From assembly GCA_014155875.1 (NCBI GenBank), contig JACEFZ010021736.1, positions 1 to 64,000 of the forward strand: a DNA stretch of 64,000 bases, given 5' to 3'. Made by a program: the position numbers and the translations under genes. This document shows, piece by piece, positions 11,190 through 23,062 of the stretch. This stretch comes from Cepaea nemoralis. Its lineage: Eukaryota; Mollusca; Gastropoda; Stylommatophora; Helicidae. How positions within the stretch are numbered: the stretch's first letter is position 1; every line of letters begins with the position of its first letter. The notes under the pieces were generated by a model. It saw nothing but the letters and a program-made list of their open reading frames with translations. It was not told where the DNA came from and did no database searches.

Positions 11190-13130
11190 GTGAACTAAGG
11201 CAAGCTAGGAAGGATGTGCAAAAGGCTGCCAGACAGTGTGCAAATGATTATTGGATCAAGTTATGTGAGTCCATTCAAATTGCAAGTGATAAAGGAAACA
11301 TAAGAGGCATGTATGAAGGAATAAAGAAAGCCTGTGGTCCAGTGATCAAAAGTGCACCATTGAAAACCTTGACTGGAGAAATCATCACTGATAAGAAACA
11401 ACAGATGGACAGATGGGTAGAGCACTATTTGGAGCTTTACTCAAGTGAGACCAAACTAGTGGATGATGCCCTCAACGCCACAGAGGCTCTACCAACTCTT
11501 GACCACCTGGACACACTTCCCACCATAATAGAAGTTAAGTGTGCTATAAATGAACTTGCATCTGGCAAGGCTCCAGGTAAGGATAGGATTCCAATAGAGG
11601 TTATAAGGAGTGGGCAAGACACACTCACTCTACATATCCACCAGCTAATAGAGCTATACTGACGAGAAGGACAAGTCCCACAGGATTTCAAAGATTCAAG
11701 CATCATAACACTGTACAAGAACAAGGGCGATCGGAGCGACTGCAACAACTATAGGGGTATCTCACTTCTGTGTATTGTTGGAAAAGTATTTGCCAGAATT
11801 GTTCTGTGCAGACTTCAAGTCCTAGGAGATCAAGTCTACCCTGAATCACAGTGTGGCTTCCGACAGAATTGGTCTACCATTGATATGATATTCTCATTGC
11901 GACAAATGCAAGAAAAATGCCGTGAACAGAATCAACCACTGTTTATTGCCTTCATCGACCTCACAAAGGCATTTGATTTGGTCAGTCGTGAGGGTCTGTT
12001 CAAGGCACTAAAGAAGACTGGTTGCCCACCAACTCTTCTGTCCATTGTGGAATCATTCCACACAGGCATGAAGGGTATAATCAAGTTTGATGGTGCAACT
12101 TCTGAAGAATTTGAAATCAAGAGTGGAGTTAAGCAAGGTTGTGTACTAGCTCCCACCCTCTTTGGAATATACTTTTCACTTCTACTGAAATATGCCTTTC
12201 GTGATCAGGATGGTGGTATATACATTCACTCACGCTCAGATGGCGGCCTCTACAATGTCTACTATCTGCATTCTCCAAAGCTTGTTCTGAATTTGGTTTA
12301 ACAATTAGCAAAAAGAAGACACAGATTATGTCACAAGGTGCATATGGGGCACCATCAATCTTTATTGACGACGCCGAACTAGAGATGGTAGACCATTTTA
12401 CATATCTAGGATCAGTGGTAAATTATCCCTAGATCAGGAAATCAACATCCGGATTGGTAAGGCAGCAACAACAATGAAAAGGTTAAGAAGAAGAGTCTGG
12501 GAGAACAGGAAGCTTACTGCCAAAACAAAAGTCCTTGTCTATCAAGTCTGTGTCCTTAGTACTCTTCTTTATGGCAGTGAAACCTGGACAACTTACTCAC
12601 ACCAAGAGAAACGTTTAAACAGCTTTCATATGCAGTGTCTGCGAAGAATTCTTGATATTAAGTGGCAAGACAAAATCACAAATACTGAAGTATTGGAAAG
12701 ATCAGGTTGTGTGACAGTTTATTCCATGCTCAGTCTTCGTAGACTTAGGTCGACAGGACATCTTGGGAGGATGGATGATGGTAGAATACCAAAGGACATC
12801 TTTTTTGGTGAATTACAGATGGGTAAGAGATCTCAGGGTCGGCCTCTACTACGATACAAAGATGTGTGTAAGCGGGACATGATTGATACAAGCATTGATA
12901 ATGCACATTGGGAGCAAGTCGACGCTGAGCGTGTTGCATGGAGGGCAAACATCAGAAATGGAATAAAGACAAAGGAGAAAATTATTGCAGATAAGTCACA
13001 CACCGAGCGTTTGAGACGTAAGATGGTGCATGATGGTGGAAATGACCACGTGTTCACATGCACCCACTGTGAACGGACATTTACAGGCGCAAATTGGCCT
13101 TATCAGTCACATTCGCTACTGCCATAGGTA
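11190..13130 (+). pseudogene. LINE reverse transcriptase lacking its catalytic segment
   Basis: Reading across frames gives a non-LTR retrotransposon ORF2 remnant. First comes a pre-RT region (CANDYWIKL, then GKAPGKDRIPIEVI). After a TGA at about 11660 come ITLYKNKGDRSDCNNYRGIS, FIAFIDLTKAFDLVSREGLF (catalytic Asp of motif A) and GVKQGCVLAPTLF (motif B). The motif C (F/Y-A-D-D) region expected after SRSDGGLYN is deleted near 12255. The frame then resumes with KKKTQIMSQG, DHFTYLGSVV, LLYGSETWTTYS, GRPLLRYKDVCKRDM and a C-terminal CTHCERTF zinc-finger-like tail (12474-13127). The 5' end (endonuclease) is missing. No polymerase activity is possible. Confidence 0.88.
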
Positions 13131-13309
13131 AAAGTTATGCCTTTTTAAAGCACAAACTATCGTCTGTCAAGACGGCAAGGTGCCAATGAATGAATTACTG
13201 AAAGGAAGGCGAACAAGAAATATAGATGACAGGTGTAATCTTAGAGTTGATGGATAATATAAAACAAAGTAAAAACGACAAATAATATTCTTCCATATAT
13301 GTTGTGCTG

Positions 13310-13690
13310 ATGCCGAGGTAAGTGGTTCAACCCCTACGCCGGACAGCTGGACTAAAATGTTGACCTGTCGTCCTTTGACTTGGAGGTGTAAATTACAAGT
13401 ACCTCTGAATTCAGAGTGTGTTTGCCTGATGGCGAGGGACACCGGCTCTGTGGCGAAGGGATTAAGGATGCAATTTGTAATCCCACATACCTTGGTTGAA
13501 ACACAGTAGGCCTACGTGATTTGGCAGCAGACTGCCTTGCGTTGGTTTTTATACAATTGTGTGAGTACTGGTCATTCAGAAAGCAATGGCAAACTACTGA
13601 ACATAAACTTGCCAAGAGATCACAAACAGCCAAAATATGCTGGGGTTGACTGCGATATCCTGTAAAGGATATGCAAGTAACTTTAACTCT
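13310..13690 (+). repeat. Two adjacent SINE fragments
   Basis: 13310-13437 is the central part of the Leu-tRNA-like SINE (gtgctgatgccgaggta, gttcaacccc, acctctgaattcagagtg). 13438-13690 is SINE head type 1 with the shared core and tail (ctctgtggcgaaggga, attcagaaagcaatggcaaa, tcctgtaaaggatatgcaa). Confidence 0.75.
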
Positions 13691-13699
13691 TTTTAGCAG

Positions 13700-14320
13700 C
13701 CAAAGAGCAAGTATGAAGTATACATGATACATATAGACTTCAAATGTACACACCAAGTTTTGACATATCAAGAATTAACAGTTAGATATCTATCTTGTAT
13801 CCAAGATTCAATCCCCAAAAGAGGCAGAATTTAAGGCAGCTGTAAAGTCTAGAAAAATTGGCACCTAAGATCTTTCTGGGAAGAAAATTGTTCCCCTCGT
13901 CAAATAAAGTAGTGTATATGAAAATCACATTTGAGTTCCTGGAAATGTACATACACAAAAGTATAGACTGCATTTCATGACCACAAAAACAAATATGATA
14001 CGCCTTAGAGAACTGTTTATGAATGTAAGCTGATGTAAATAATAAAAGAAAAGAGAAATAAAATAGTTTGTTCACATTAAAGGACGTGACAATAAAAAAA
14101 ACTGAACTGGAGTTCAATCCCCAGCAGAGACGAGATCATTTTTTCTACAAGTATGGACCTGGGATCAACCCAGAGTAATAAAAATGGGCACTTTTCCAAA
14201 TGATCAGGGAATTGTTTGGGAAGGAAAGAAGATGGGAACTGGCTATGCTTTCTCATATGTCATGGACTAGAATATACGAAGGCCTAACACTTCATACCCC
14301 AACAACAGTATTTGTTATGG
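13700..14320. other. AT-rich spacer
   Basis: No exon or repeat family recognised. A few fragments resemble the box B region of SINEs (for example ggagttcaatcccc at about 14108). Confidence 0.4.
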
Positions 14321-14329
14321 GACAACATT

Positions 14330-14885
14330 TACAGGAGGCGAAGGCAGACAGGCAGGCAAGAGGTGGATACAAGCAGGAAGATGTCAAGATATGGACAAAC
14401 TGTCTATCAGAATGTAAAACAAATGAAAGACAGAATCAGAAAGCTAAACTTGTTTATGGAGATGTTGCTTGAAGTACTATTGCTTCATACTTCAACAGCA
14501 ATATCTGTCTCTACCTACATCCCACTCCTAAGGAAATTCAAATTGTATTATAAACTGTACCAATTATCGTACCAATAAGTCACACTAGCAACATCATCTC
14601 GTGAATTATCATGAAGAGGGCTGGAATTAAGTTCACATATGAATTACAGGCAGGTTAGTTTTTGTAACTAAGTTTTCTACGAAGTGAGTTAGCTAGACTC
14701 ACGTCACATCAACCATCCTTAGTCATCTCTTACATTATGGGTACTGTGATTCTTTGCTTCTCTTATGGATCTGATGGTTATTGTTATATTATCGTTAATT
14801 TTCAAATCTTCTTCTTCTTCAGCGTTCCGAGCCATTGAGGTTCTTTGCTGCAGATACAATCTGTCTCCATTCGTCTCTCTGGTTA
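14330..14885. repeat. Scattered LINE crumbs
   Basis: 14335-14475 (+) matches the RQ.GRQ.Y.WEDNIKRW-like tail at 16225-16300. 14805-14885 (-) reads RDEWRQIVSAAKNLNG, a LINE ORF2 C-terminal end. Confidence 0.45.
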
Positions 14886-14889
14886 ATTT

Positions 14890-15900
14890 TCAAATGGGGG
14901 AGGAAATATACAATTATACAACCTTTAAATTTAAATGAAACTTTAACTCACAATAAATTAAAATGAGCATTTGAATTTGAGTTTAAAGGGGGGAAAAACA
15001 TTATTATTAGATTTTTTAGTTGGGAATCTTTCTTTTGTCATTGGTGTGAACTGTGATAATTAATTAATTTCATTCCTGAATTCAGTTTCAATGTATGTAA
15101 TGATGTAATGTATCATTGCATCATTCTCATGTTCAGGATGATTCTGCAATATTAAAATTAAAAAACACATTCAAAGTCAAGAATACAATATACATAGTTC
15201 AACGATGGACTGAGAGAAGAGGCTGGAGTCGCCAACAGAATAATAATCAGGGCACAGTACAAAACAATACGTCAACACAGGCACAGGACATTGATGACTC
15301 AGTAAAGAGGGACTGGAAAGGATAAACAATCTTTTCCGTCGGCAGGTTGTGATGAAACTTTGAAAGCCTGCAAGCAAAGGATAAAACACATTCATTATTT
15401 CATGGTTCCTTGAAGAAACAGGGGTCGCCAGCACGAAGATGGACACAGTACACTTTGTAGTCTGTAAAGCAATGTATGTAATGAACGATTGCAGGACAGG
15501 ACATTTTTTGAAGTTCTGAAGACTCGAGACTAAAAAAAATACTAAGACAAGACTGTTTGTGGACAAGAACACAGAAACTGGCAACCGCAAAGGAACTGGA
15601 ATCTGTCGAGCCATGAAGACAGCGACTGGGCAAAGGACACGCTACAGGATGACAGTTCCTTTATTCAACGTACAGCTCCTGAAATCCAGGCAAAATATTT
15701 TTTACAAAAATAAGGCAAAGATCTTTCGCCAACTTACGCGTGTGTATGTTTGTGTCCCTGGCTGTCACGTTTTCTTTTGTAGAAGAGCAAAGGAGAGCCC
15801 ACAAGCGGAACTAGTTTCTAAAGGTCATCTATAAATAGATTTTCTCTGCTCGAATATACGCAAGTCGATTATTCTAATACCGGTATCGATTCTGTGAGGC
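14890..15900. other. Unassigned unique sequence
   Basis: Contains overlapping open frames (15177-15614 minus, 15559-15834 plus) without recognisable domains or paired splice sites. It could include 5' exon or promoter sequence of a neighbour, but nothing visible supports that. Confidence 0.35.
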
Positions 15901-16009
15901 TTCCAAAGTTTTGAGTTGGGCTGAGTTGAGTCATGAACAAACATCTAAACAGCACTTGGGTCTTTCACTGTCCTCACCTTCAACAGTATGTGAAGGGTCC
16001 CAGAAGCAA

Positions 16010-16320
16010 CTGGAAAGTCGCATAGAGGCCCTGGAGATGTGGATATACAGATGAATATGTCGTATTTCATGGAAACAAAAACAATCAAATGCAGAGGTTC
16101 TAGAAAAACTGGGAATTAAGAGAGAGTTGAAAGAAATAAAGAGGAGGCAAGTGAAATATTTCGGTCACGTTAAAAGACATGATACTCTAATAAAACCATA
16201 CTGGGTGGCAAGGTTGAGGGCAAGCGAGCAAGAGGTAGACAACGATACAAGTGGGAAGATAACATCAAGAGATGGACGAACATCAATCTGTCAGAATGTA
16301 CAGTCGGGGCAATAGACATG
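16010..16320 (+). pseudogene. LINE 3' coding fragment
   Basis: Reads ESRIEALEMWIYR, SNAEVLEKLGIKRELKEI, RRQVKYFGHVKRHDTL, the ORF2 tail of a LINE subfamily different from 5888-6184. A stop replaces one Arg/Trp codon. Confidence 0.7.
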
Positions 16321-16514
16321 CAGAATACAGTGTTGGAGATCCATTGCCGCCAACCTTCATTGTGGAGGCGGCACCTGATTGAAGAGTCCCAGCACCCAGG
16401 GTACCAGTTGGAGTCTGATTATGTGTCCGCCTGGCTTTTCCAGAAGGACTGACTGAGTGTCGGTCAGATAATCTGATCACTCCCTGCCGAAAACTTCTCT
16501 CTAGGCTATGTTAG

Positions 16515-16765
16515 TTACTTGCGTATCCTTTACATGATGTTGCAGTCATCGCCAGCATTTTTTGCTGTTGTGATGTTTTGGCAAGTTTACGTTCAGTAGT
16601 TTGCCATTGCTTTCTGAATTATATATTTCTGAATTACTCTGGCATCCATAAAATTTTTCGTTTAAAAAATCGCAACGTGGTTTGCTGCCAAATCGCGCGC
16701 AGCTGTTTCGAACGCGGGTATGCAGGATCACGAAGTGCGCCCGTAATATCTTCGCCACGGAGCCC
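16515..16765 (-). repeat. SINE, head type 1
   Basis: Reverse complement of the 22787-23045 family: tail, core (cagtagtttgccattgctttctga), box B (tttcgaacgcggg) and head (cttcgccacggag). Confidence 0.8.
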
Positions 16766-16775
16766 GGTCTAGGCT

Positions 16776-16945
16776 ATGTAAACTATATAAAATAACACAA
16801 AGTAATGCAGCTTTACAGAACATAATTGAACAAAACACGGGTATGTTCATATCTATGTTTTGTGTAATTCTGTTCTGTAAAACTGCATTACTTTGTGTTA
16901 TTTTATATTGTTTACATTTCCACAGCTTTACCGCAGTTTAACTAA
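16776..16945 (+). repeat. Foldback (inverted repeat) element
   Basis: Arms of about 55 bp, at 16776-16831 and 16858-16914, are near-perfect reverse complements (ataaaataacacaaagtaat against attactttgtgttattttat). The loop is about 26 bp. The right flank (tttccacagctttaccgcag) recurs at 54780-54835, so the arms derive from a dispersed element. Confidence 0.8.
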
Positions 16946-17284
16946 TATAAATCATACTTTCTCTAGGCTATGAAGGTGTATCTGTTCTTCCACACTATAC
17001 ACGCGATCCAAAACGCCATGATTACGTCTGCAGACAGTGTTGGAGATCCATTGCAGCCAACCTTCATTGCGGAGACAGCACCTGATTGATTGATTGATTG
17101 ATTGATTGATCGTGTCCCAATACCCTACCCAGTAGTGCAGACCCGACCAATATGTCCGCCTGCTCCTTTCCGGCCTTCCAAAGCAAATGGGCAACGCCAC
17201 AACACCAAGTAGGCGTCCATCACCTTCGTGTGTCCTGCGAACTGGCGTAGGCGTTCATGTCTCTCCACAGATCTTGAATCAGCT

Positions 17285-17900
17285 CTGCTGATGATACTCA
17301 GTCGCAGACCATCGGCATCATTTTTGTCAGTGTTCCCCTCCCTCTTTTCCCACTGATTGTTTCAGTCGTCACGATGTTTTTCAATGCCTCGCATCTTATT
17401 ATATGACTAAATAATACCGTTTGTCTCTTTCTTATAGATATATGCAATGATTTACTTTTATTGGCCTCTTCCAGGCAATCGTTATTACTTACTCTGGCAG
17501 CCCAATGTATTGGCAAAATTAGCACCAGGAAGCAGAGGAAGAGGCCGAGCGTTGGACGTAGAGAATAACAGAGTCCATGGGAATATCGATACATGAAGCC
17601 CATAAGCGGGCACTCTCCCACTGTTTATACTTTACCTCGATACCGCAAGGTACAAGAGGAACCTGATGAGATGAGATGAGATGAGAACCACATCACCGTT
17701 ACTTTTAAGCTCTCCTGATTGGTTCATTCACTTTTCACGATTCATTGCCATACAGGAAAACAAGTTCTGTATGACATTTCAGTATTTTCTTTCTTACATT
17801 CAATGATAGTGACTTATTGCATAAGATACTTTTTATTTTCTGAAATAAAACTTTTGCTTGACCTGTTCTACTCTTAATTTATGTTCACATGTACCATCAT
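17285..17900 (-). repeat. LINE 3' fragments
   Basis: The minus frame (17298-17621) reads RVSNNDCLEEANKSKSL, IRKRQTVLFSHIIRCEALKNIV, RGRGTLTKMM. This is the same subfamily as 34416-34730. 17740-17900 continues upstream of that ORF. Between them is (ATGAG)n at 17665-17690. Confidence 0.7.
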
Positions 17901-17994
17901 TAAACATTTTAAGGAAATGTAGTAGATCGGATACAGTAGATATTTTCCTAGCAGCTTCACACTTACACACAAGCGGATACTCAGTTATGATTTC

Positions 17995-18275
17995 ATGAAT
18001 TCCTGGACATGTATGGCAATGAAATGGCAGATAGTGATAGGAAGGCAGAAACAGGCAGAGACAATCATAATAAAGTAAATGTCAATATGAATAAAGAAGA
18101 CAATAATACAGTGGTTACAAATTACACCACAAAAGAATGGAATACATTGTGGAATCATAGGAAGACACGCCTACAGAACGTTCAACAAAAATCTCTCACG
18201 GAATATGTGTCCCAAAGCAATCTGACAATAACAGAAGAAACCTTACCGAGGATAGATGGCCTGAGAGAGGTGTAG
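17995..18275 (+). pseudogene. LINE RNase H tail fragment
   Basis: The frame includes MYGNEMADSDRKA, matching the GxxGNExAD segment with the last catalytic Asp of RNase H, followed by an Asn-rich C-terminal region. The rest of the domain is missing. Confidence 0.6.
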
Positions 18276-18349
18276 ACTTAGCTTATTTGTAATATATACA
18301 ACCCGGCGTTGCTGGGCTGTATAGATTATTTACTGTGATTTTTATTTTC

Positions 18350-18500
18350 TTTATAGTTAGTTAGTCGCGGTTCCAACTTCACGGCAACGGGTCGGCCCCA
18401 TAATGCCCCGTTCCTGTGCCAGTGAACATCACACAAAATGCTCCTCACTGCCCAATGTGAAATGTGGAACAGGCGGGAGTCACCGTCGCCGTCTGGAAAA
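18350..18500 (+). repeat. Dispersed repeat, 'gttagttagtcg' family
   Basis: Related to 39709-39995 and 58230-58500: gttccaacttcac.gcaa, gccagtgaa, aaaatgctcctca, gtgaaa.gtgga. Confidence 0.7.
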
Positions 18501-18675
18501 ACTCAGCGGGAATAGCACAATCCTGCTTTCTTATAATTCGTGACGTCATCATAAAGCGGGTTTCTGAATGGGAAGTCAACAATTAAGTTTAAATGATCGG
18601 TGTATGTGGAAATAACCAGTTTCAGCGCGTTAATCCCCTCAGCCACGCCGATCAAAGTATGCATATGACAACCGC

Positions 18676-18850
18676 TGTAGTGTAATGGCTAGACGCTTAC
18701 CTGCCGGCTCGGTGGTCATGGATTCGAAACCGTAGAGACGCGGATTTTGTTTAGTTCAATTTAGTCGACGGATCAACATCACGGCACACGGGTGTAACCT
18801 GTCACGGAACGCCGCATTATTATCCCGGAATAATTTATCGGTCTGCCCAT
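18676..18850 (+). repeat. tRNA-derived SINE fragment
   Basis: Box A-like gctgtagtgtaatggctag and box B-like ggattcgaaacc are spaced as in a tRNA. They are followed by the ttagtcgacggatcaacatc stretch shared with 600-1075 and 23430-23880. Confidence 0.6.
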
Positions 18851-18904
18851 CTGAGGGACCACTTAGAGAAATAAATATAAGAATTCAAAACAATGTTTTC
18901 CCGT

Positions 18905-20660
18905 AGTGAATTTGAATAACGAAGACACAAACAATAGATTGCACGATTTATTGCCTGGCATATTTCGCTGCATCTCGTCAGGTACATACTGCAGAAATCA
19001 CACAACTCACGTGAATTAACTAGATAAATCCTTCAAGTTGAAATATACACATATTCGCACAGTAATGTCACTTATCTACCACGGTAATTTTAAGCTGACT
19101 AACATGTCTTTCTGTTTGCACAATTTTCTGTAATTTACAGAATTTTTCTTCTGCAAATTACTTTGAAATTTTTTGAGATACAAATTGAGATACATTCCAA
19201 CTGGTGGAATTATTGGATACAATGGACATAAATAACAAACACATGGCATCCATGGATATAGCCTCCCTATTCATTAACGTTCCGTTAGAGGAGACAGTGA
19301 AAATAATAAGGGAACGCATTGAAGACAAACAACTAAAATTAGGCATACCAACACCTATTCTGGAGAGGCTACTACTACTATGTACTGCCAACATACAATT
19401 CAATTTTCTAACTAAGTCATACCGCCAAATTGACGGAGTGGCCATGGGGAGTCCTCTTGGTCCTATTCTAGCGGACATCTTCATGGCACATTTAGAAGAA
19501 AAGAGATCCTCAGACATCAACAACTTGGCCTTTTACCGTCGTTATGTGGACGATATACTAATTATCACCACAGACGAGCTACAAGCAACATCGTTTCAGG
19601 CCACAATGAACAAGACGCATAAAAACATCTCTCTATCTATGGAACACGAACACAACGAAGCGTTACCGTTCCTAGATATTCTAATGAGACGTAGAGCAGA
19701 CGGCACAATTCAAAGATCGGTGTATCGCAAAGGAACATGGACTGGCCAATACCTAAATTTTCAGAGCTTCACACCTGTCCAGTACAAACGGGGCTTAGTA
19801 CGGACCTTGTTTGACCGTGCTAGAAAGATATGCACCCAGGACACACTGACAGAGGAATTTGAAACTCTGAAGAATGTCTTAAACCTGAATGGGTACTCCA
19901 CAGGATTTATAAAGCGCCACTGCCAACAGCCCAAACCCAAAGCAGACGTAACTACAGTCCCTAAACTCAAGGTATTCATCCAGCTAACCTTTCGAGGGGA
20001 TGACGTAATGCAACGTCTACAAGACCGGCTTACTACAGCAGTAGGCCGAACATTCTGTGCGGCAACTCCAGTCATTAGATATAAAACCGTACCGATTCCT
20101 ACACCAGCAGTCAAAGAGCCTGTTCCTCTGTACGCCACAAACAATTGTATTTACCAATTCACATGTAGATGCCAGGCCGTTTACATTGGTAGAACAGAGA
20201 GACAGCTTAACAAACGGGTGTCAGAACACATACCTCAATGGGTCAACAAGATACAACACACAGGAGATGCTAGCCTCGTGGGGCCGACACACCGGAAGCT
20301 CCCGGCGTCTTCAATCGGTAGGCACATTGTCGAAAGTGGCCATGTGGTGGACAGAGACACTGCATTTCGCGTGTTGTTTAACACACAGAATACTCGCTTG
20401 TTAAAATTTGCAGAAGCAATTATGATCTATCAACGCAAGCCAAAATTGTGCAAACAGAAAGACATGTTAGTCAGCTTAAAATTACCGTGGTAGATAAGTG
20501 ACATTACTGTGCGAATATGTGTATATTTCAACTTGAAGGATTTATCTAGTTAATTCACGTAAGTTGTGTGATTTCTGCAGTATGTACCTGACGAGATGCA
20601 GCGAAATATGCCAGGCAATAAATCGTGCAATCTATTGTTTGTGTCTTCGTTATTCAAATA
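18905..20660 (+). mobile_element. Penelope-like retroelement with inverted terminal arms
   Basis: The element carries one long RT/GIY-YIG frame. Its left arm, 18910-19127, is the reverse complement of 20442-20658, about 217 bp and nearly identical. Weaker homology continues to about 19160 against 20405. Penelope-like elements are known to be flanked by copies of their own ends in direct or inverted orientation. The right arm includes the end of the ORF and its stop codon. Confidence 0.9.
19189..20493 (+). pseudogene. Penelope-like polyprotein: reverse transcriptase plus GIY-YIG endonuclease (5'-truncated)
   Basis: The open frame runs from 19189 (after a TGA at 19186) to the stop at 20491-20493, about 430 residues. 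RT motifs, numbered from 19204: SMDIASLFINVPL (about 16-28, motif A Asp), GVAMGSPLGPILADIF (about 78-93, motif B) and RRYVDDILII (about 111-120, catalytic YVDD). The C-terminal third has a Cys pair (CIYQFTCRC) leading into YIGRTERQLNKRVSEH, the variant GIY-YIG nuclease used by Penelope-like elements, then GRHIVESGH. Catalytic motifs are intact and no internal stop occurs. The N-terminal part before motif A is missing, replaced by the inverted arm, so this copy is probably not autonomous. Its good preservation implies recent insertion. Confidence 0.9.
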
Positions 20661-21300
20661 TAAGAATAAACGGCATTCACTATGATAAAGAAACTGGGGC
20701 GATTTTAACAGAGATTTTAGGGTTTCCCGGGGGGGGGGGGGGGGGAGAATTAAATTATTTCAAGATCGTTTCTAATAGAAGAACCGATTACTTGATATTG
20801 TTTTTCCCTCCATACTTTACGCTTATGTATTTCTCGCCTTTCTGAAATTCGTTTTATAACGTAAGTAGACCAGCAAATCACGTTTTATGTACACGTTTAG
20901 ACTTGTTCTACTATGTGTTATTAAATTTAGCTTCAATTTTTACATATACTATGTAGAGCCGGGGTGGGGGATATTTATAGGAAGGAAATACGAAAGGGGC
21001 GGGGGAGTGGCGACATTCTGAACATATGGTGAAGGGGTGCATGGGCCAAAAAAGGTTGAGAACCACTGTCTTAATATGTCTAAGAGTACTTACCTCAGCC
21101 GACTTTGCAGAACGTGCCCGATGACAAGTTTCGGGATCTTGCAACTTCTCCTGCCCCGTACATTTTATCCATTTAAAAAGTTAGTTTCTTGTCCTGTACA
21201 GGACGTCGCAATCCACCCAAGCATTTATTGGCATTTTTTGGTTTTTGTTTTGTATAAAACGATATATTTACTTCCCTAATATATTTTTTATATGAATCCT
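20661..21300. other. Spacer with poly-G
   Basis: Poly-G at about 20729-20746. The stretch at 21040-21065 (ccaaaaaaggttgagaaccactgtc) matches in reverse 33210-33240 (cagtggttctcaaccttttt), a short dispersed repeat. No gene seen. Confidence 0.5.
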
Positions 21301-21301
21301 T

Positions 21302-21302
<1 letters not shown>

Positions 21303-21370
<68 letters not shown>

Positions 21371-21528
21371 ACAACCACCACCACACACACACACTTGTGC
21401 GAGAATATCCTAATAACTAACATTACGCACACACACAGACACTCATACGTAACACACCCACATATTTATATATCCTAATAACTGTCATTTACTGCCTACG
21501 TAGATGACAGTTATTAAGATATACACAG

Positions 21529-21563
<35 letters not shown>

Positions 21564-21600
21564 TGTGTGTTGCGTATGTGTGTTTGTGTGTGCGCGTAAC
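21303..21600. repeat. (CA)n ... hairpin ... (TG)n foldback
   Basis: (CA)n at 21303-21395 and (TG)n at 21531-21592 flank a stem-loop with a perfect 13 bp stem (taataactgtcat / atgacagttatta, 21474-21516). The whole block can fold back on itself. Confidence 0.8.
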
Positions 21601-21684
21601 TAATACGTAATATTCTTCGGATTTCCAACAGGAATAAACTAAAGATATGAGATACTGATGAAAATGGCCGCGGAACTGATCCTC

Positions 21685-22115
21685 TTCTTCTTTCGTTCGC
21701 CTAAAATATGTTTATAACTGCAATGTTGTCTCTTGTATGAATCTAACAGTCTTTTTTAGTTCATTCAGCGGTCCATAGAGTCTATCCTCCACTGTCGTCT
21801 CTCCAGGCCAGAAGGTTCGCCTGGATATGTTGTAGTTTGGGCAATCCTGGAGCATGTGCTCTGCTGTCCGCGACGCCAAACGACATGTGCACATGGCTGA
21901 GTCACCAATCTTGAATTTTGTATACATGTGGCCGCGCAATCCATTGTGTCCCGTTCTGAGGCGCAGAAGAATGACCTGTTCTGGTCTGTCCACAACGTGG
22001 CAGTCGTCCTGAGTAAGGCTCGGTGGCCCTCTGGCCGATCTGATCATTCCTTTCCCCTGGTGGTATGCAATAGGCACATCTGGTTGTTCTTCCTGTGCTC
22101 CTTCCCTAGCGGAAC
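21685..22115 (-). pseudogene. 3' end of (GAA)n-tailed RNase H LINE
   Basis: Minus frame: AREGAQEEQPDVPIAYHQ, VVDRPEQVILLRLRTGHNGL, HMLQDCPNYNISRRTFW, LYGPLNELKKTVRFIQET. This is the segment after RNase H. It aligns with 37649-38050 and 48390-49030. The RNase H core is truncated. Confidence 0.8.
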
Positions 22116-22224
22116 TGATAAAATTACAGCTAAACATTTATCGCAGAAGTGGCTAAAACTAATTTGGCCTAAATTCGCTCCATTTGAAAACACATTCTAG
22201 GCTCTAGGGAGATGTTGGCCGTGC

Positions 22225-22450
22225 TCCCTGGTATAGAGGTTACACGAATTTCTCCGTAATCTCGTATACTCTCGTAAGTAACGTGACGTTGCGCGAGAAT
22301 CGGTAGCGGTTCTGTCCAAGTCGGTAACTTACGGGGTATGTGAGCCGGTCGCTCAGAAAGCAATGGCAAACTACTGAGCATAATCTTGCCAAGAAATCAA
22401 CAATCAGCTGAAAGATGCTGATGTTGACAGCGATGTCCTGTAAAGGATAT
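22225..22450 (+). repeat. SINE, head type 2
   Basis: Head ttctccgtaatctcgtatactctcgtaagt..., then the common core (ctcagaaagcaatggcaaactactgagca) and tail (atgtcctgtaaaggatata). Same family as 56180-56395. Confidence 0.75.
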
Positions 22451-22723
22451 ACGAAAAAAAAGGGAGATGTCAACAAGTTTACGTTAACATCCGCTTTCTT
22501 TGCATTTATTCGTATGGAAGTCTGACGTTGTACGACGAAGAAGGATATGAATATATCCAAATATAACCCAGACGGGTTGAACTTTTTAAAAATGAAAAAT
22601 AAAGCGTTTTCTCTGTTCTACACACGTCGGACAATCCTGCACTAATGAAAGCTGTTATTTTATCAGTCTTACGGTTATATGATATAACTTATATCAATAC
22701 ATATTACATCAGCTAAGTAACTC

Positions 22724-22724
<1 letters not shown>

Positions 22725-22774
<50 letters not shown>

Positions 22775-22780
22775 CGTGCG
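22725..22780 (+). repeat. (TG)n microsatellite
   Basis: Pure TG run followed by (CGTG)n, immediately before a SINE head. Confidence 0.95.
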
Positions 22781-22786
22781 TGTGTA

Positions 22787-23045
22787 TGCCGACTCCGTGG
22801 TGAAGTGGTTACATACGCAGTTCATAACCCCGATTACCCGCGTTCGAAACACAGCTGCGGGCGATTTGGCAGCAGACCGCCTTGTGTTGGTTTCTTACGA
22901 AATGGTATAGGCACTATGGGTGACGGTCGTTGAAAGCAATGGCAAACTACTGAACGTAAACTTGCCAACAGCAAAACAAAAAATGCTTGTGTTGACTGTG
23001 ACGTCCTGTAAAGGATATGCAACTAACTAACTAACTAACTAACTA
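22787..23045 (+). repeat. SINE, head type 1 (best copy)
   Basis: Pol III-type promoter boxes: tggtgaagtggttac (box A) and gcgttcgaaacac (box B). Then a linker (ggcagcagaccgcctt), the core (gaaagcaatggcaaactactga), the tail (gtcctgtaaaggatatgcaa) and a terminal (ctaa)n repeat. The tail organisation resembles the 3' ends of RTE/BovB-mobilised SINEs. Confidence 0.85.
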
Positions 23046-23062
23046 ACTTTATGTATGTATAT

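Noticed and set aside
21303..21395. Repeat array considered as CRISPR-like
   Set aside because: Simple dinucleotide repeat without spacers, in a eukaryotic context.
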